DNA of 18,490 nucleotides from Thiodiazotropha sp037384445 (GTDB taxonomy: Bacteria > Pseudomonadota > Gammaproteobacteria > Chromatiales > Chromatiaceae), in NCBI GenBank assembly GCA_037384445.1, contig JARRNY010000096.1, positions 1 through 18,490 of the forward strand, read 5' to 3'. Under the pieces are notes generated by a model that saw only the letters and a program-made list of their open reading frames with translations, made no database searches and had not been told where the DNA came from. Position numbers and translations under genes: made by a program. The stretch's first letter is position 1, and each line of letters starts with the position of its first letter. Of the stretch, positions 1 to 6,445 are shown in pieces.

Positions 1-190
1 AGCCCTTGTGTATTTTACCAGTAGACTCTTTGAAATTAGCAGAAACTAAAAGCATATTATTCATATTTTTTGCTTCTGATTCTGATGCTGGGAGCACATT
101 AGTTTCATCAGTTTCTTCACCTTCCATTGGAAAGTACCAAACCGGATTTGTATTTAAGTCTTCTTCTGTTAAGTCCCAAATGTGCTTCAT
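1..190 (-). CDS. Partial small hypothetical cassette protein (3' end beyond window)
   Basis: An open frame starts at ATG 190-188 on the minus strand and runs off the left edge without a stop, giving 63 visible residues. The N-terminus reads MKHIWDLTEEDLNTNPVW and then YFP; the whole visible part is acidic (runs such as EGEETDE) with no signal peptide or membrane segment. The short pattern of a W-[DT]-L-T-x-x-D-L stretch followed by P-V-W occurs in small hypothetical proteins, but I cannot assign a function. The start lies 12 bases after the end of the attC at 202-249, as expected for the next cassette. The coding is too short to judge more. I chose this ATG because it is the first in the frame after attC. 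Confidence 0.6.
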   Translation of the reverse strand, partial: MKHIWDLTEEDLNTNPVWYFPMEGEETDETNVLPASESEAKNMNNMLLVSANFKESTGKIHKG

Positions 191-201
191 GTTTTTTTCC
201 C

Positions 202-249
202 AGCTAACGCCGCATTCAGCGGCTTGTCCGCTGCAATGCCTTGTTAGGC
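202..249 (-). other. attC-like recombination site 1
   Basis: Read on the minus strand, the site starts GCCTAAC (249-243, matching the RYYYAAC end) and finishes GTTAGCT (208-202, one mismatch to GTTRRRY). Between them is an inner dyad, GCATT + CAGCGG / CCGCTG + AATGC around a CTTGT loop, with one unpaired base as is typical for folded attC. At 48 bp it is short for attC. The stop codon of the 350-residue gene lies inside it. Confidence 0.7.
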
Positions 250-1268
250 AAGGTTTCACGATATACCAAAATTGGATGGACTAATACTCGTGGGTATCGA
301 CATGTTCTAACCATGGCCTCCATTCCATCAAAGCCGCGAAACATTCCTCGAAAAGCACTTTCAACACTTTCATAGTCTTCTAGCTCTTCTTTTTCAAACT
401 CTTGCAGCGGTGCGAATTTTTCATCTTCAGCTGAGGGAACTGACGTGATTATCCCTAGCATTGTAAATTCCTCAGTTGGAAATGATCCATAAGTGAAATG
501 AAATGCTGTAGGATCAGCTACTGTAAAATTAGAAGCATCCAAATGTCCAAAGATATGTTCATCATTCTCATCCTCAAAAGGGTAAACTCGTATATTCGTT
601 ATATTTGGAAGAAATGCATCAATCCACGTTCCCATTCCATCCAAAATCCATTGTGGGACCATATCCACAGCTGTAGATGATGATAGCAGTGTGTCCAGCC
701 CTTCTCGAAGTTCCTTTGCTTGCTTTTTGGCTCTAGCTCTTCTGTTCTTGTCGCCAGTAGTGTTTTCTAGGTCTTTGATTTGTTGCTCTATCTTCTGATA
801 CTCAGGGTCATCTTTCAGCGACTCCGCATTGCTTCTATTAATCAGTTTTACTATTTCGGGAAAGTCTTGACCGATTTTTTTCATTCTTTCATAGTCTTCA
901 ATGACTATACGCCCAGTACATTTAACACATAAAGCATTCTTGAGCGTGCCGCGTAATTCTGTATCTTTTAACGTTTTATCATTTTCGATGTGAGCTAAAT
1001 CCAATAGATACCCGGACGATGAAAGTTCGACCTCCAGATCTTGCAGCAATGAGTGATAGGGTTTTATTGTAGTTCTATCTTGTTCCTTCTCTTGAGTTGT
1101 CCCACCTGCATCGTGTTTGAATACTCTAAAATCGTAGTTTCTCTTATTGTCAGAAGTCGAGCCTTTTTCAGATTGAGTTTCACGTAACTCAACAACACCG
1201 CCTGTAAGCTGACTATAGAGAGAGATGACTTTATCTAGGTCTACATAGAGATAATCGTATAAATTCAA
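216..1268 (-). CDS. DUF6414-like cassette protein
   Basis: A 350-residue soluble protein. The N-terminus (LYDYLYVDLDKVISLYSQL, then TGGVVE) resembles the DUF6414 family of unknown function, which I name from memory of the pattern rather than from a search. Residues about 130-195 are charged and probably helical or coiled (QKIEQQIKDLENTTGDKNRR), and an acidic stretch lies near residue 290-305. Start: TTG at 1268, preceded by an in-frame stop and by an AAGGAA ribosome site at 1275-1280 with six bases between; the nearby ATG is out of frame and stops at once. The last residues, NKALQRTSR, are encoded by attC itself, so the C-terminus is recruited from the recombination site. It is a single cassette gene with no visible promoter of its own. 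The function is unknown; abortive-infection or other accessory roles are common for cassettes, but nothing in the sequence shows one here. Confidence 0.75.
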   Translation of the reverse strand: MNLYDYLYVDLDKVISLYSQLTGGVVELRETQSEKGSTSDNKRNYDFRVFKHDAGGTTQEKEQDRTTIKPYHSLLQDLEVELSSSGYLLDLAHIENDKTLKDTELRGTLKNALCVKCTGRIVIEDYERMKKIGQDFPEIVKLINRSNAESLKDDPEYQKIEQQIKDLENTTGDKNRRARAKKQAKELREGLDTLLSSSTAVDMVPQWILDGMGTWIDAFLPNITNIRVYPFEDENDEHIFGHLDASNFTVADPTAFHFTYGSFPTEEFTMLGIITSVPSAEDEKFAPLQEFEKEELEDYESVESAFRGMFRGFDGMEAMVRTCRYPRVLVHPILVYRETLPNKALQRTSR

Positions 1269-1293
1269 TGCATATTCCTTGTGCTATTTGTTT

Positions 1294-1381
1294 GCCTAAC
1301 GTTTTGCTAAGGGGCGCGTAGCCGCAATGCGGCGGAGCGTCCCAGTGAGCGATAGCGAACGACTTTAGCTAATTGTTATGT
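1294..1381 (-). other. attC-like recombination site 2
   Basis: On the minus strand the site runs from ACATAAC (1381-1375) to GTTAGGC (1300-1294), 88 bp. Inner arms pair as GCTAAAG against CTTAGC with an extra base, the usual imperfect attC stem, and the middle carries further short GC dyads. It holds the stop codon of the 89-residue gene and lies 25 bp before the start of the 350-residue gene. Confidence 0.75.
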
Positions 1382-1638
1382 GTTTCATTACCAACCTTAC
1401 AATGCTCAAACTGCCCACACCAGAAATTGGTGTTGTTTACACGCAGCCTGAAGATGAAATTATCCGCGTCCAGCTTTGAGACCCATGATTGATATGCGAA
1501 ATCGTCATACACTCCAATTGCACGATAGGCACGGGCAAAACCCATGCTGCTACTTAGCAATTTGGCGGGCACCCAGAGAAAGAACCCAATAACATATAGA
1601 GCAAATATTATTGTTAACGTCAATTTAACTCGTTTCAT
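1369..1638 (-). CDS. Small membrane-anchored cassette protein, unknown function
   Basis: An 89-residue protein with one strong N-terminal hydrophobic segment (about residues 6-24, LTLTIIFALYVIGFFLWV) after a basic MKRVK start, then a polar domain with two cysteines (CGQFEHC). This predicts an inner-membrane anchor, or an uncleaved signal, with a periplasmic C-terminal part. Its stop (TAG) lies inside the attC at 1294-1381 and its last residues come from attC sequence. The start is 12 bases after the upstream attC end; the ribosome site is weak. I do not recognise a family. Single-gene cassette. Confidence 0.6.
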   Translation of the reverse strand: MKRVKLTLTIIFALYVIGFFLWVPAKLLSSSMGFARAYRAIGVYDDFAYQSWVSKLDADNFIFRLRVNNTNFWCGQFEHCKVGNETHNN

Positions 1639-1650
1639 ATCGTTTATTGC

Positions 1651-1730
1651 ACATAACGTTTTGGGTTAGTGGTGAGCAAACTCGTCGCGTAGCGGAGAGT
1701 TTGCGATCCACTAGACCCGCTGGTTAGGGC
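1651..1730 (-). other. attC-like recombination site 3
   Basis: On the minus strand the site runs from CCCTAAC (1729-1723) to GTTATGT (1657-1651), about 80 bp. Inner arms CTAGTGG / CCACTAA and CGCAAACTC / GAGTTTGC give the expected imperfect hairpin. It directly follows the stop codon of the 125-residue gene and ends 12 bases before the start of the 89-residue gene. Confidence 0.75.
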
Positions 1731-1734
1731 TGAA

Positions 1735-2112
1735 CTAATATTCATAATATTTTATATATGACTCATACACCATTTGTTTGTCTTTTTTTGACAATAAACT
1801 GTAATTAAGAATATCCGACCAACCTCCATTCTTAAAAATAACTCTCCACTTAAATAAACCTTTAGTGTTAATTCTGTGGATCGTACTAAAACTAAGCTGC
1901 ATCACTTTGCCATTATAAAATTCAAAATCCACCCCTTCTGGATTTATGCTCATGAATTTTGGCCATCTGTAAAAGATGAAATATATTAGTAATGAGATCA
2001 CACAAATAATTGCGAGTGCGCCACCAAAGAAGTGATAAGCGAACCGAAATGCAGCAATAGCAAAACCCAGTAAATAGACAGTTCCAATTCCGATTCTGGG
2101 TCTGATCTTCAT
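1735..2112 (-). CDS. Small two-TM cassette protein, possibly PH-like C-terminal domain
   Basis: A 125-residue protein with two hydrophobic segments (about 10-28 and 30-48) forming an N-terminal hairpin in the membrane. It is followed by a beta-rich cytoplasmic part (residues 55-105: INPEGVDFEFYNGKVMQLSF, then a STIHRI... and FKWRVIFKNG pattern). That layout resembles small membrane proteins with a bacterial PH-like domain, but this is only a shape argument. Start at ATG 2112 with an AGAGGA ribosome site at about 2116-2122, right after the attC end (GTTAGGGC). The stop TAG at 1735 lies beside the next attC. Very AT-rich coding. Function unknown. Confidence 0.65.
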   Translation of the reverse strand: MKIRPRIGIGTVYLLGFAIAAFRFAYHFFGGALAIICVISLLIYFIFYRWPKFMSINPEGVDFEFYNGKVMQLSFSTIHRINTKGLFKWRVIFKNGGWSDILNYSLLSKKDKQMVYESYIKYYEY

Positions 2113-2122
2113 TTTTCCTCTT

Positions 2123-2248
2123 GCCCTAACAGGGTATTATATAGCCGGCACTGATATTGTAATATCAAGCTGGCGCCGATACTGGAATATGTTGCCAAGG
2201 TCCATGTTTCCCAAGCCTGGATGCAGCCTTTTGATGTGTTAGTTATGT
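2123..2248 (-). other. Possible degenerate attC 4 (right end of cassette array)
   Basis: The GTTAGGGC end (2130-2123, minus strand) is clear and sits just before the 125-residue gene. The far end is less certain: ACATAAC at 2248-2242 would give a 126-bp site, while a degenerate end near 2197 would give about 75 bp. A TGATATT/AATATCA hairpin at about 2151-2166 lies inside. Arm pairing is poorer than in the other three sites. Confidence 0.45.
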
Positions 2249-2610
2249 TTGGATGAGTGGGGAATGCATTTTCTATTCGTACCAGATCAGGGTGCGAATA
2301 TCGGCTAGTGCCTTGTGTCCGCTTTTGGCTTGTTTCATAGGTTACTTTATGGATTATCCAACATCCGCTCCTGACCGGTTTAAGAACCTTTGTCGTCCGA
2401 ATATTCCGCTTGAAACCTGCTATGGTCGCTTTAGCGACCAGAGTGGACATTGAGTTGACTCTCAGATCTTTCAAGCCACCCCCTATGACGCCACGCACTT
2501 CTAGTATATTGTGCAAAGGTGTTTTTAGTGATTTTACATTTATAAGCTGGCTGCGAGTTCATTTGTTCCTGAGCCACGTTTCTGTAACCGTTGTTTAGTA
2601 CGCGTTGATA
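2249..2610. other. Region without a convincing gene
   Basis: Short frames exist on both strands, but none has a good start or a protein-like composition. The longest, on the minus strand, begins with TTG and reads through the attC. The main visible structure is a perfect 18-bp dyad, TGGTCGCTTTAGCGACCA, at 2423-2440. It may be a decayed cassette or old intergenic sequence. Confidence 0.5.
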
Positions 2611-3594
2611 TCATTCACAAGCAAGGTCTACTACTTTTTCCAGTTTACGGTTGATATGCCAACGATTTTCCGGATCACAATAGACATTCCAGGGTCCGGC
2701 ATTTTGTGCATTAGCGCGTACTGAGCCTTCACACCCCCCCACGCTACCACCTGCCGGGCCTGAATCACAATCGACATCGTAATGGCATTGCCCCCATGAC
2801 TCACATCCGGTCTGAGTAACGTAGCAAAAGGCTATGCGGGCCCGCGCATTGATACGACATGCATCATCAGTAGAACTTGTTTGTGCCGGTGTATTATCAT
2901 TAGTTGAGCCTGAGTCGCTTAAGGCCCATAAAAGCGCGCCAAGTGCCACTACCCCCCCTGCGACTTCGCCGGCAGACATTTCTTTTTTACCTTGAGAGGA
3001 TGTCATCGTATTTGAACTACGCGAGCGCGTAGTTTCTTGGTGTGGCTTTTGTATGGGAGCGGTAGGCCGTTGTACAGGAGCGGCAATAATGGTTGTGTCT
3101 TGAGGTTCAGGAAGAGGTTTTCCATCATAAAAAATAGAGGCCTCATTGTTATATTCTTCATAACCCTTTCTTTCAGCATCTTCTTTCCAAAGGTTAGATC
3201 TAATAACGCAAACTTCGTCTAATTGATCATCCTCGTATATACCTTCCATTATCAGTCGTTTACAAAGACCTGTCTCATAGAGAAAACTCATAGTGATCTG
3301 TGATGGGCCAAAACCGAGACCTGCGGCCCTGCGGAAGTAGCTCGTACCTTTATCTATCTGGGTTGTAATACCGTACTGGCCATAAATATAGAGCGCACCG
3401 AGATTATGCATAACGCGTGGATCACCACGACCCACTTGCCGAAGCCATTCAGCTTCTGCAGCCAAGTAGTCATGACGCTTGACGGCTTCTATAGCGGGAT
3501 CTTGTGAAGCCCTCAGACACGTACTTGAAAAAGAGAAGGCTAAAAGCGTAGAAAGGGTAAACTTAGAAATAGAATCGAATACATTCCAGTACAT
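2611..3594 (-). CDS. Sel1-repeat (TPR-like) exported protein with Cys-rich C-terminus
   Basis: A 327-residue protein. Residues about 8-29 form a signal-peptide-like hydrophobic stretch with a possible cleavage after CLRA. Residues about 35-110 hold one or two Sel1/TPR-like helical repeats (DPRVMHNLGALYIYGQ, then IDKGTSYFRRAAGLGF). A Pro/Ser/Thr-rich linker (about 160-205) is followed by a hydrophobic Gly/Ala segment (about 208-226, AGEVAGGVVALGALLWAL) that may span the membrane. The last 85 residues carry eight cysteines (about 246, 257, 264, 270, 276, 288, 306, 326), suggesting disulphides outside the cytoplasm. I chose ATG 3594 over the frame's earlier ATG at 3621 because GGGAGAT (3601-3607) sits six bases before it and the signal peptide follows directly. 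Sel1 repeats bind other proteins; the partner is unknown. A CRP-type site lies upstream. Confidence 0.7.
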   Translation of the reverse strand: MYWNVFDSISKFTLSTLLAFSFSSTCLRASQDPAIEAVKRHDYLAAEAEWLRQVGRGDPRVMHNLGALYIYGQYGITTQIDKGTSYFRRAAGLGFGPSQITMSFLYETGLCKRLIMEGIYEDDQLDEVCVIRSNLWKEDAERKGYEEYNNEASIFYDGKPLPEPQDTTIIAAPVQRPTAPIQKPHQETTRSRSSNTMTSSQGKKEMSAGEVAGGVVALGALLWALSDSGSTNDNTPAQTSSTDDACRINARARIAFCYVTQTGCESWGQCHYDVDCDSGPAGGSVGGCEGSVRANAQNAGPWNVYCDPENRWHINRKLEKVVDLACE

Positions 3595-3600
3595 GCCAAT

Positions 3601-3607
3601 ATCTCCC
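3601..3607 (-). promoter_or_regulatory. Ribosome binding site deciding the Sel1 gene start
   Basis: GGGAGAT on the minus strand, six bases before ATG 3594; the alternative ATG at 3621 has no such site. Confidence 0.6.
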
Positions 3608-3695
3608 TGGTTCCATGGCACACAGATTTAATGATTATCCTCGAAATCTCTTATGGCTTATGAACCTAATCACCTGTCCTCTATCACGGGATAAA

Positions 3696-3711
3696 TGTGA
3701 CACAAGTCACA
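3696..3711 (-). promoter_or_regulatory. CRP/Vfr-type operator candidate
   Basis: TGTGACACAAGTCACA matches the CRP consensus half-sites TGTGA-N6-TCACA perfectly and is preceded by AAA as in strong sites. Its centre is about 110 bases upstream of the Sel1 gene start at 3594. The next gene on the other side (LysR) points the same way and ends at 3948, so the Sel1 gene is the only plausible target. This suggests cAMP-CRP-type control, although FNR-family or Clp-like proteins could also bind. Confidence 0.6.
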
Positions 3712-3947
3712 CTCTGCAAAAGGTTATAGTGAGGTAGCCTATGCCCTATCAAGAACAAAAAGCACCGGTTGCAAATGCTACCGAAGCTCGTTGTATATCT
3801 GAAATACCATGTGACTAACGTCTCCAGGGAGTCAACCTCAATAGATACCTGTATGCCTTTTTTCGCGATGATCTACGCGCTCCTCACAAGTCACACATCT
3901 CTCGCTTTTGATTTCAAACACCCGCAATAACTTCGTCGTTAATGAAG
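3712..3947. other. Intergenic region, nothing further seen
   Basis: Between the CRP-like site and the LysR stop I see no gene and no strong terminator. An ACTTC/GAAGT stem just after the LysR stop (minus strand, near 3930-3952) is short and lacks a T run. Base composition changes to GC-rich at about 3950. Confidence 0.5.
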
Positions 3948-4871
3948 TCATTCACGCCTGGCTTCGCTGATCCGGCTAAGCGTCTCCCGCAGCCGCGGCG
4001 CGGCGAAATCGAGGAAACGCCGCATCTTCAGCGGCATGCGGCCGCGCGACGCGTGGATCAAGTGCACCGGTACCGGTTCCGGCTCGTAAGCCTCGAGGAC
4101 GATCTGCAACTCGCCGCGGACAACAGGATCGGCAACCTGATAATGCAGCAGCCGCGTGATACCGACTCCCTGTATCGCCGCCTGCGCCGCGGCTTCGGTC
4201 GTCGTCACGGTAAGACGAGGGACGACCGGTATCTCGAGCGCGGTGTCAGAACCGGGTACAAAGTATTGCCATCCCGGTGATGGCAATGGGGTCTCCACCG
4301 TGACGCACGGACAGTCCAGCAAGTCGTCCGGCCGCTCCGGTATCCCATAGCGCTCCAGAATCGCACGGTTTGCACAGGTCACCGTACGCATGTCGCCAAT
4401 CGCTGTTGCGACCATCGAGCTGTCCGGCAACCTGCCGAATCGCACGGCCATATCCACATGATCGTCGAGCAGATCCACATTACGGTCGCCTAAGTGAAGA
4501 CGGACGCTGATCTCGGGAAACTCGGACAGGAACTCGGCGACGACCGGTAGCACGTGCAGCCGTCCGAACATGATCGGCGCCGTGAGCACCAACTCGCCTT
4601 TCGGCTGGGTGAATTCGCCGGAGGCCTCGCGTTCGGCCTCCTCGACCTGTTCGAGGATCCGACGAGCGGACGCAACATACGCGATACCGGCATCGGTCAG
4701 CGTCAGTTTGCGCGTGGTGCGAGTCAGCAGGCGCGCGCCGAGCAGGGATTCGAGGTCCGACACCTTGCGACTCAGCGTGGCCAATGGGACGTTCAGCGCT
4801 CGGGCTGCACCCGAAAAACTCCCCTGCTCGGTGACGGTTACCAGCATCTGCATGGCTTCAAGTCGGTCCAT
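3948..4871 (-). CDS. LysR-family transcriptional regulator
   Basis: A 307-residue protein of normal family length. Residues 1-60 form the winged helix-turn-helix (DRLEAMQMLVTVTEQGSFSG, AARALNVPLATLSRKVSDLE, then LLGARLLTRTTRKLTLTDAG). From about 90 onward is the substrate-binding-like effector domain (GELVLTAPIMFGRLHVLPVV...). The start at ATG 4871 matches the usual MDRL N-terminus; the longer frame up to 4997 would overlap the divergent gene and its operator. It is divergent from the CMD-like gene at 4991, the classic LysR arrangement, so it most likely controls that gene pair and itself through the duplicated sites at 4872-4932. The inducer is not evident; redox or electrophile stress is possible given the target genes, but this is inference. 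Confidence 0.93.
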   Translation of the reverse strand: MDRLEAMQMLVTVTEQGSFSGAARALNVPLATLSRKVSDLESLLGARLLTRTTRKLTLTDAGIAYVASARRILEQVEEAEREASGEFTQPKGELVLTAPIMFGRLHVLPVVAEFLSEFPEISVRLHLGDRNVDLLDDHVDMAVRFGRLPDSSMVATAIGDMRTVTCANRAILERYGIPERPDDLLDCPCVTVETPLPSPGWQYFVPGSDTALEIPVVPRLTVTTTEAAAQAAIQGVGITRLLHYQVADPVVRGELQIVLEAYEPEPVPVHLIHASRGRMPLKMRRFLDFAAPRLRETLSRISEARRE

Positions 4872-4932
4872 GATTATCTCACTTTCTGGAAATGTCCTTC
4901 TTAATAATGACGGATTATCTTTCTTTTCGGAA
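4872..4932. promoter_or_regulatory. Duplicated operator-like sites in the divergent LysR/CMD region
   Basis: Two 20-base direct repeats, 4872-4891 and 4913-4932, both read GATTATCT-NN-CTTT-NN-GGAA and share 16 of 20 bases. Their starts are 41 bases apart, about four helical turns. The first abuts the LysR start codon (suited to autorepression) and the second lies upstream of the CMD-like gene. Paired sites of this sort are typical for LysR regulators; binding itself is inferred. Confidence 0.55.
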
Positions 4933-4990
4933 GGGTCTAGTGTTCTCCTTACCGGCCCATCCGGGGCCTGCAAACCGCAAGGAGAACACC

Positions 4991-5536
4991 ATGTCACGCA
5001 TCACCATCCCGTCCCTCGATAACGCACCGGAGGCCTCGAAGGCCACGCTCGACGCCGTGCACAGGCAACTCGGCTCGGTGCCCAACCTGTTCCGCCTGAT
5101 CGGGATCAGCCCTGCCGCGTTGACCGCTTATACGAGCTTCAACGGCGCACTGACCAAAGCGCTGGACGCCAAAACCCGTGAACGCATTGCGCTGGCGGTC
5201 GCCCAGGTCAATGGCTGCGACTACTGCCTGTCCGCCCACACCTATCTGGGCCTGAATCTCGCGAAGCTTGGGCCTGAGGAGATCACCATGAACCGCAAAG
5301 GCACCTCGGCCGATCCCAAGGCCCGCGCCGCTGTGCGATTCGCCGTAAAAGTCGCGCAAGAGCGTGGTCATATCGACGACGCCGATCTGGCCGACGTTCG
5401 TGCAGCCGGCTTCAGCGATGCACAGATCGTCGAGATCGTCGCGCTGGTCGCCGAAAACAGCTTCACGAACTACCTCAATGAGGTCGCGAAGACGGCTATC
5501 GACTTCCCCGAGGTCCAGGCCTCCGAGGCCGCCTGA
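4991..5536 (+). CDS. Carboxymuconolactone decarboxylase/AhpD-family protein
   Basis: A 181-residue all-helical protein with the AhpD-type signature CDYC-x3-H (Cys76, Cys79, His83) and the preceding Glu in KTRERIALAV (Glu64). In AhpD-like members these residues form a thiol redox centre that reduces peroxides through a relay; CMD proper lacks the CxxC pair. A peroxidase-type or thiol-oxidoreductase role is therefore more likely than decarboxylation. Start ATG 4991 has AAGGAG at 4979-4984; the frame extends upstream to 4892, but without a ribosome site and across the operator. It is the first gene of a plus-strand unit with the PNPOx-like gene (58 bases downstream) and is divergent from LysR. 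The exact substrate is unknown. Confidence 0.9.
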   Translation: MSRITIPSLDNAPEASKATLDAVHRQLGSVPNLFRLIGISPAALTAYTSFNGALTKALDAKTRERIALAVAQVNGCDYCLSAHTYLGLNLAKLGPEEITMNRKGTSADPKARAAVRFAVKVAQERGHIDDADLADVRAAGFSDAQIVEIVALVAENSFTNYLNEVAKTAIDFPEVQASEAA

Positions 5537-5543
5537 TCTCCTG

Positions 5544-5565
5544 GCCCGGGACGGCTGTCCCGGGC
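5544..5565 (+). terminator. Intercistronic GC hairpin (attenuator or mRNA stabiliser)
   Basis: GCCCGGGAC-GGCT-GTCCCGGGC is a perfect 9-bp stem with a 4-base loop, lying between the CMD-like stop (5536) and the PNPOx-like start (5595). It is followed by GCTTTCC, not a real T run. A partial terminator that lowers expression of the second gene, or a 3' stabiliser of the first message, both fit. Confidence 0.5.
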
Positions 5566-5594
5566 GCTTTCCACCATTTAAAAGGAGACTCCAC

Positions 5595-6227
5595 ATGGCC
5601 TACGGTTTTCTCGACATTGCGCTGACGCCCAGCGTGAAATCGGTGCAGGCGCAGATGGATGCCGACCGGATCTGGTCCGACTTCAAGGGCCATCGCGAAT
5701 TCGACCGCTTCAGCGACAACGTGGCCGGCTATATCGCCGAACGCGACAGCTTCTATATCGCGACGGTATCCGAGACAGGCTGGCCCTATGTGCAGCATCG
5801 CGGAGGTCCACGCGGTTTTCTGAAGGTGCTCGACGATCGCACCCTCGCCTTCGCCGACTACCGCGGTAACCGGCAATACATCAGCACCGGCAATGTCTCA
5901 GCCGACAGTCGCGCCTGCCTGCTGCTGATGGACTACGCGCAGCGCGCGCGGCTGAAGATCTACGTACGCGTCGACGTGCTTGCGCTCGACACCGACCCGG
6001 GCCTGACACAACAGGTCTCAGTGCCCGGCTATAAGGCGAAACTCGAACGCATCTTCCGCCTGCACCTGCAGGCCTACGACTGGAACTGCTCGCAGCACAT
6101 CACCCCGCGCTACACCGAGCAACAGCTCGCCGAAGCCGTGCAGCCGCTGCGTGAACACCTGGACACCCTCGCATCCGAAAATGCCCAGCTGCGAGCCCGT
6201 CTCGCCGACCTTGGAGAATTGCCATGA
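5595..6227 (+). CDS. Pyridoxamine 5'-phosphate oxidase-family flavoprotein
   Basis: A 210-residue protein of the PNPOx-like split-barrel FMN-binding fold. The core lies at about residues 38-135, with the signature region SFYIATVSETGWPYVQHRGG (52-71), then RGFLKVLD, and YRGNRQYISTGN (89-100), where FMN-phosphate contacts are expected. Residues about 175-205 form a helical, possibly coiled-coil tail (LREHLDTLASENAQLRARLA). Members of this sub-family are mostly uncharacterised oxidoreductases, not the vitamin B6 enzyme itself. Start ATG 5595 has AAAGGAG a few bases upstream. It follows the CMD-like gene in one transcript, and its stop overlaps the next start (ATGA at 6224-6227). The pairing of a CMD-like and a PNPOx-like gene under a LysR regulator suggests a small redox or detoxification unit. 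Confidence 0.88.
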   Translation: MAYGFLDIALTPSVKSVQAQMDADRIWSDFKGHREFDRFSDNVAGYIAERDSFYIATVSETGWPYVQHRGGPRGFLKVLDDRTLAFADYRGNRQYISTGNVSADSRACLLLMDYAQRARLKIYVRVDVLALDTDPGLTQQVSVPGYKAKLERIFRLHLQAYDWNCSQHITPRYTEQQLAEAVQPLREHLDTLASENAQLRARLADLGELP

Positions 6228-6301
6228 ACAACCAACGGCCCGCAGCCACCCTGCACACTCGATATGGCGAGGCGGAAGGTCTGCTTCATGTTCAGCAATA
6301 G
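6224..6301 (+). pseudogene. Cut-off third gene of the LysR-controlled unit
   Basis: A frame starts at ATG 6224, overlapping the PNPOx stop by ATGA as in coupled operon genes, and ends at TAG 6299-6301 after only 25 codons (MNNQRPAATLHTRYGEAEGL and five more). Composition drops from GC-rich to AT-richer close to 6290. The tight overlap suggests a genuine gene whose body was removed by a deletion or by insertion of foreign DNA. It might instead be a real short peptide. The original family cannot be told from so few residues. Confidence 0.4.
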
Positions 6302-6445
6302 ATCCACCTCAACAGATCCATAGCCACCCTTAGCTACATTTACCCCGACAATCCGACATGCGCACATACGATTCGCTATGGTCATAGATTGGCTACATAC
6401 CAATGGTTTGACTACCCACAAACCTGCCCACAATCCTACCAACTG
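6302..6445. other. Short AT-richer gap between convergent genes
   Basis: No gene supported. Composition differs from both sides and there is no clear terminator or insertion-sequence end; ATTGG/CCAAT around CTACATA is only a weak dyad. This is likely scar sequence from the event that truncated the frame ending at 6301. Confidence 0.35.

Larger units (their letters stand above)
1..2248 (-). mobile_element. Integron gene-cassette array (no integrase in view)
   Basis: Four minus-strand reading frames, at 1-190, 216-1268, 1369-1638 and 1735-2112, are each separated by an attC-like element. These elements have GCCTAAC/GTTAGGC- or ACATAAC/GTTATGT-type ends and inner dyads. The stop codons lie inside or right beside the attC, and each next start follows within about 12 to 26 bases. 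One short gene per attC, all in one orientation, is the hallmark of integron cassettes. The region is AT-rich compared with the sequence after 3.95 kb. No integrase gene or attI is visible, so this is either part of a chromosomal integron whose integrase lies outside the window or a cluster of attC sites lacking an integrase. Confidence 0.8.

Noticed and set aside
2109..2516. 135-codon minus-strand frame across the attC region
   Set aside because: Starts with TTG without a good ribosome site, reads through the attC end, and overlaps the next start; the composition is not protein-like.
3920..3952. Rho-independent terminator after the LysR gene
   Set aside because: Stem of only about 5 bp with a 9-base loop and no T run.
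4994..5596. 200-codon minus-strand frame opposite the CMD-like gene
   Set aside because: Shadow of a high-GC gene; the plus-strand frame has the CxxC motif and a ribosome site.
6110..6442. 110-codon minus-strand frame covering the gap, considered as a transposase remnant
   Set aside because: No transposase motif or inverted ends seen; its last part is antisense to the PNPOx gene.
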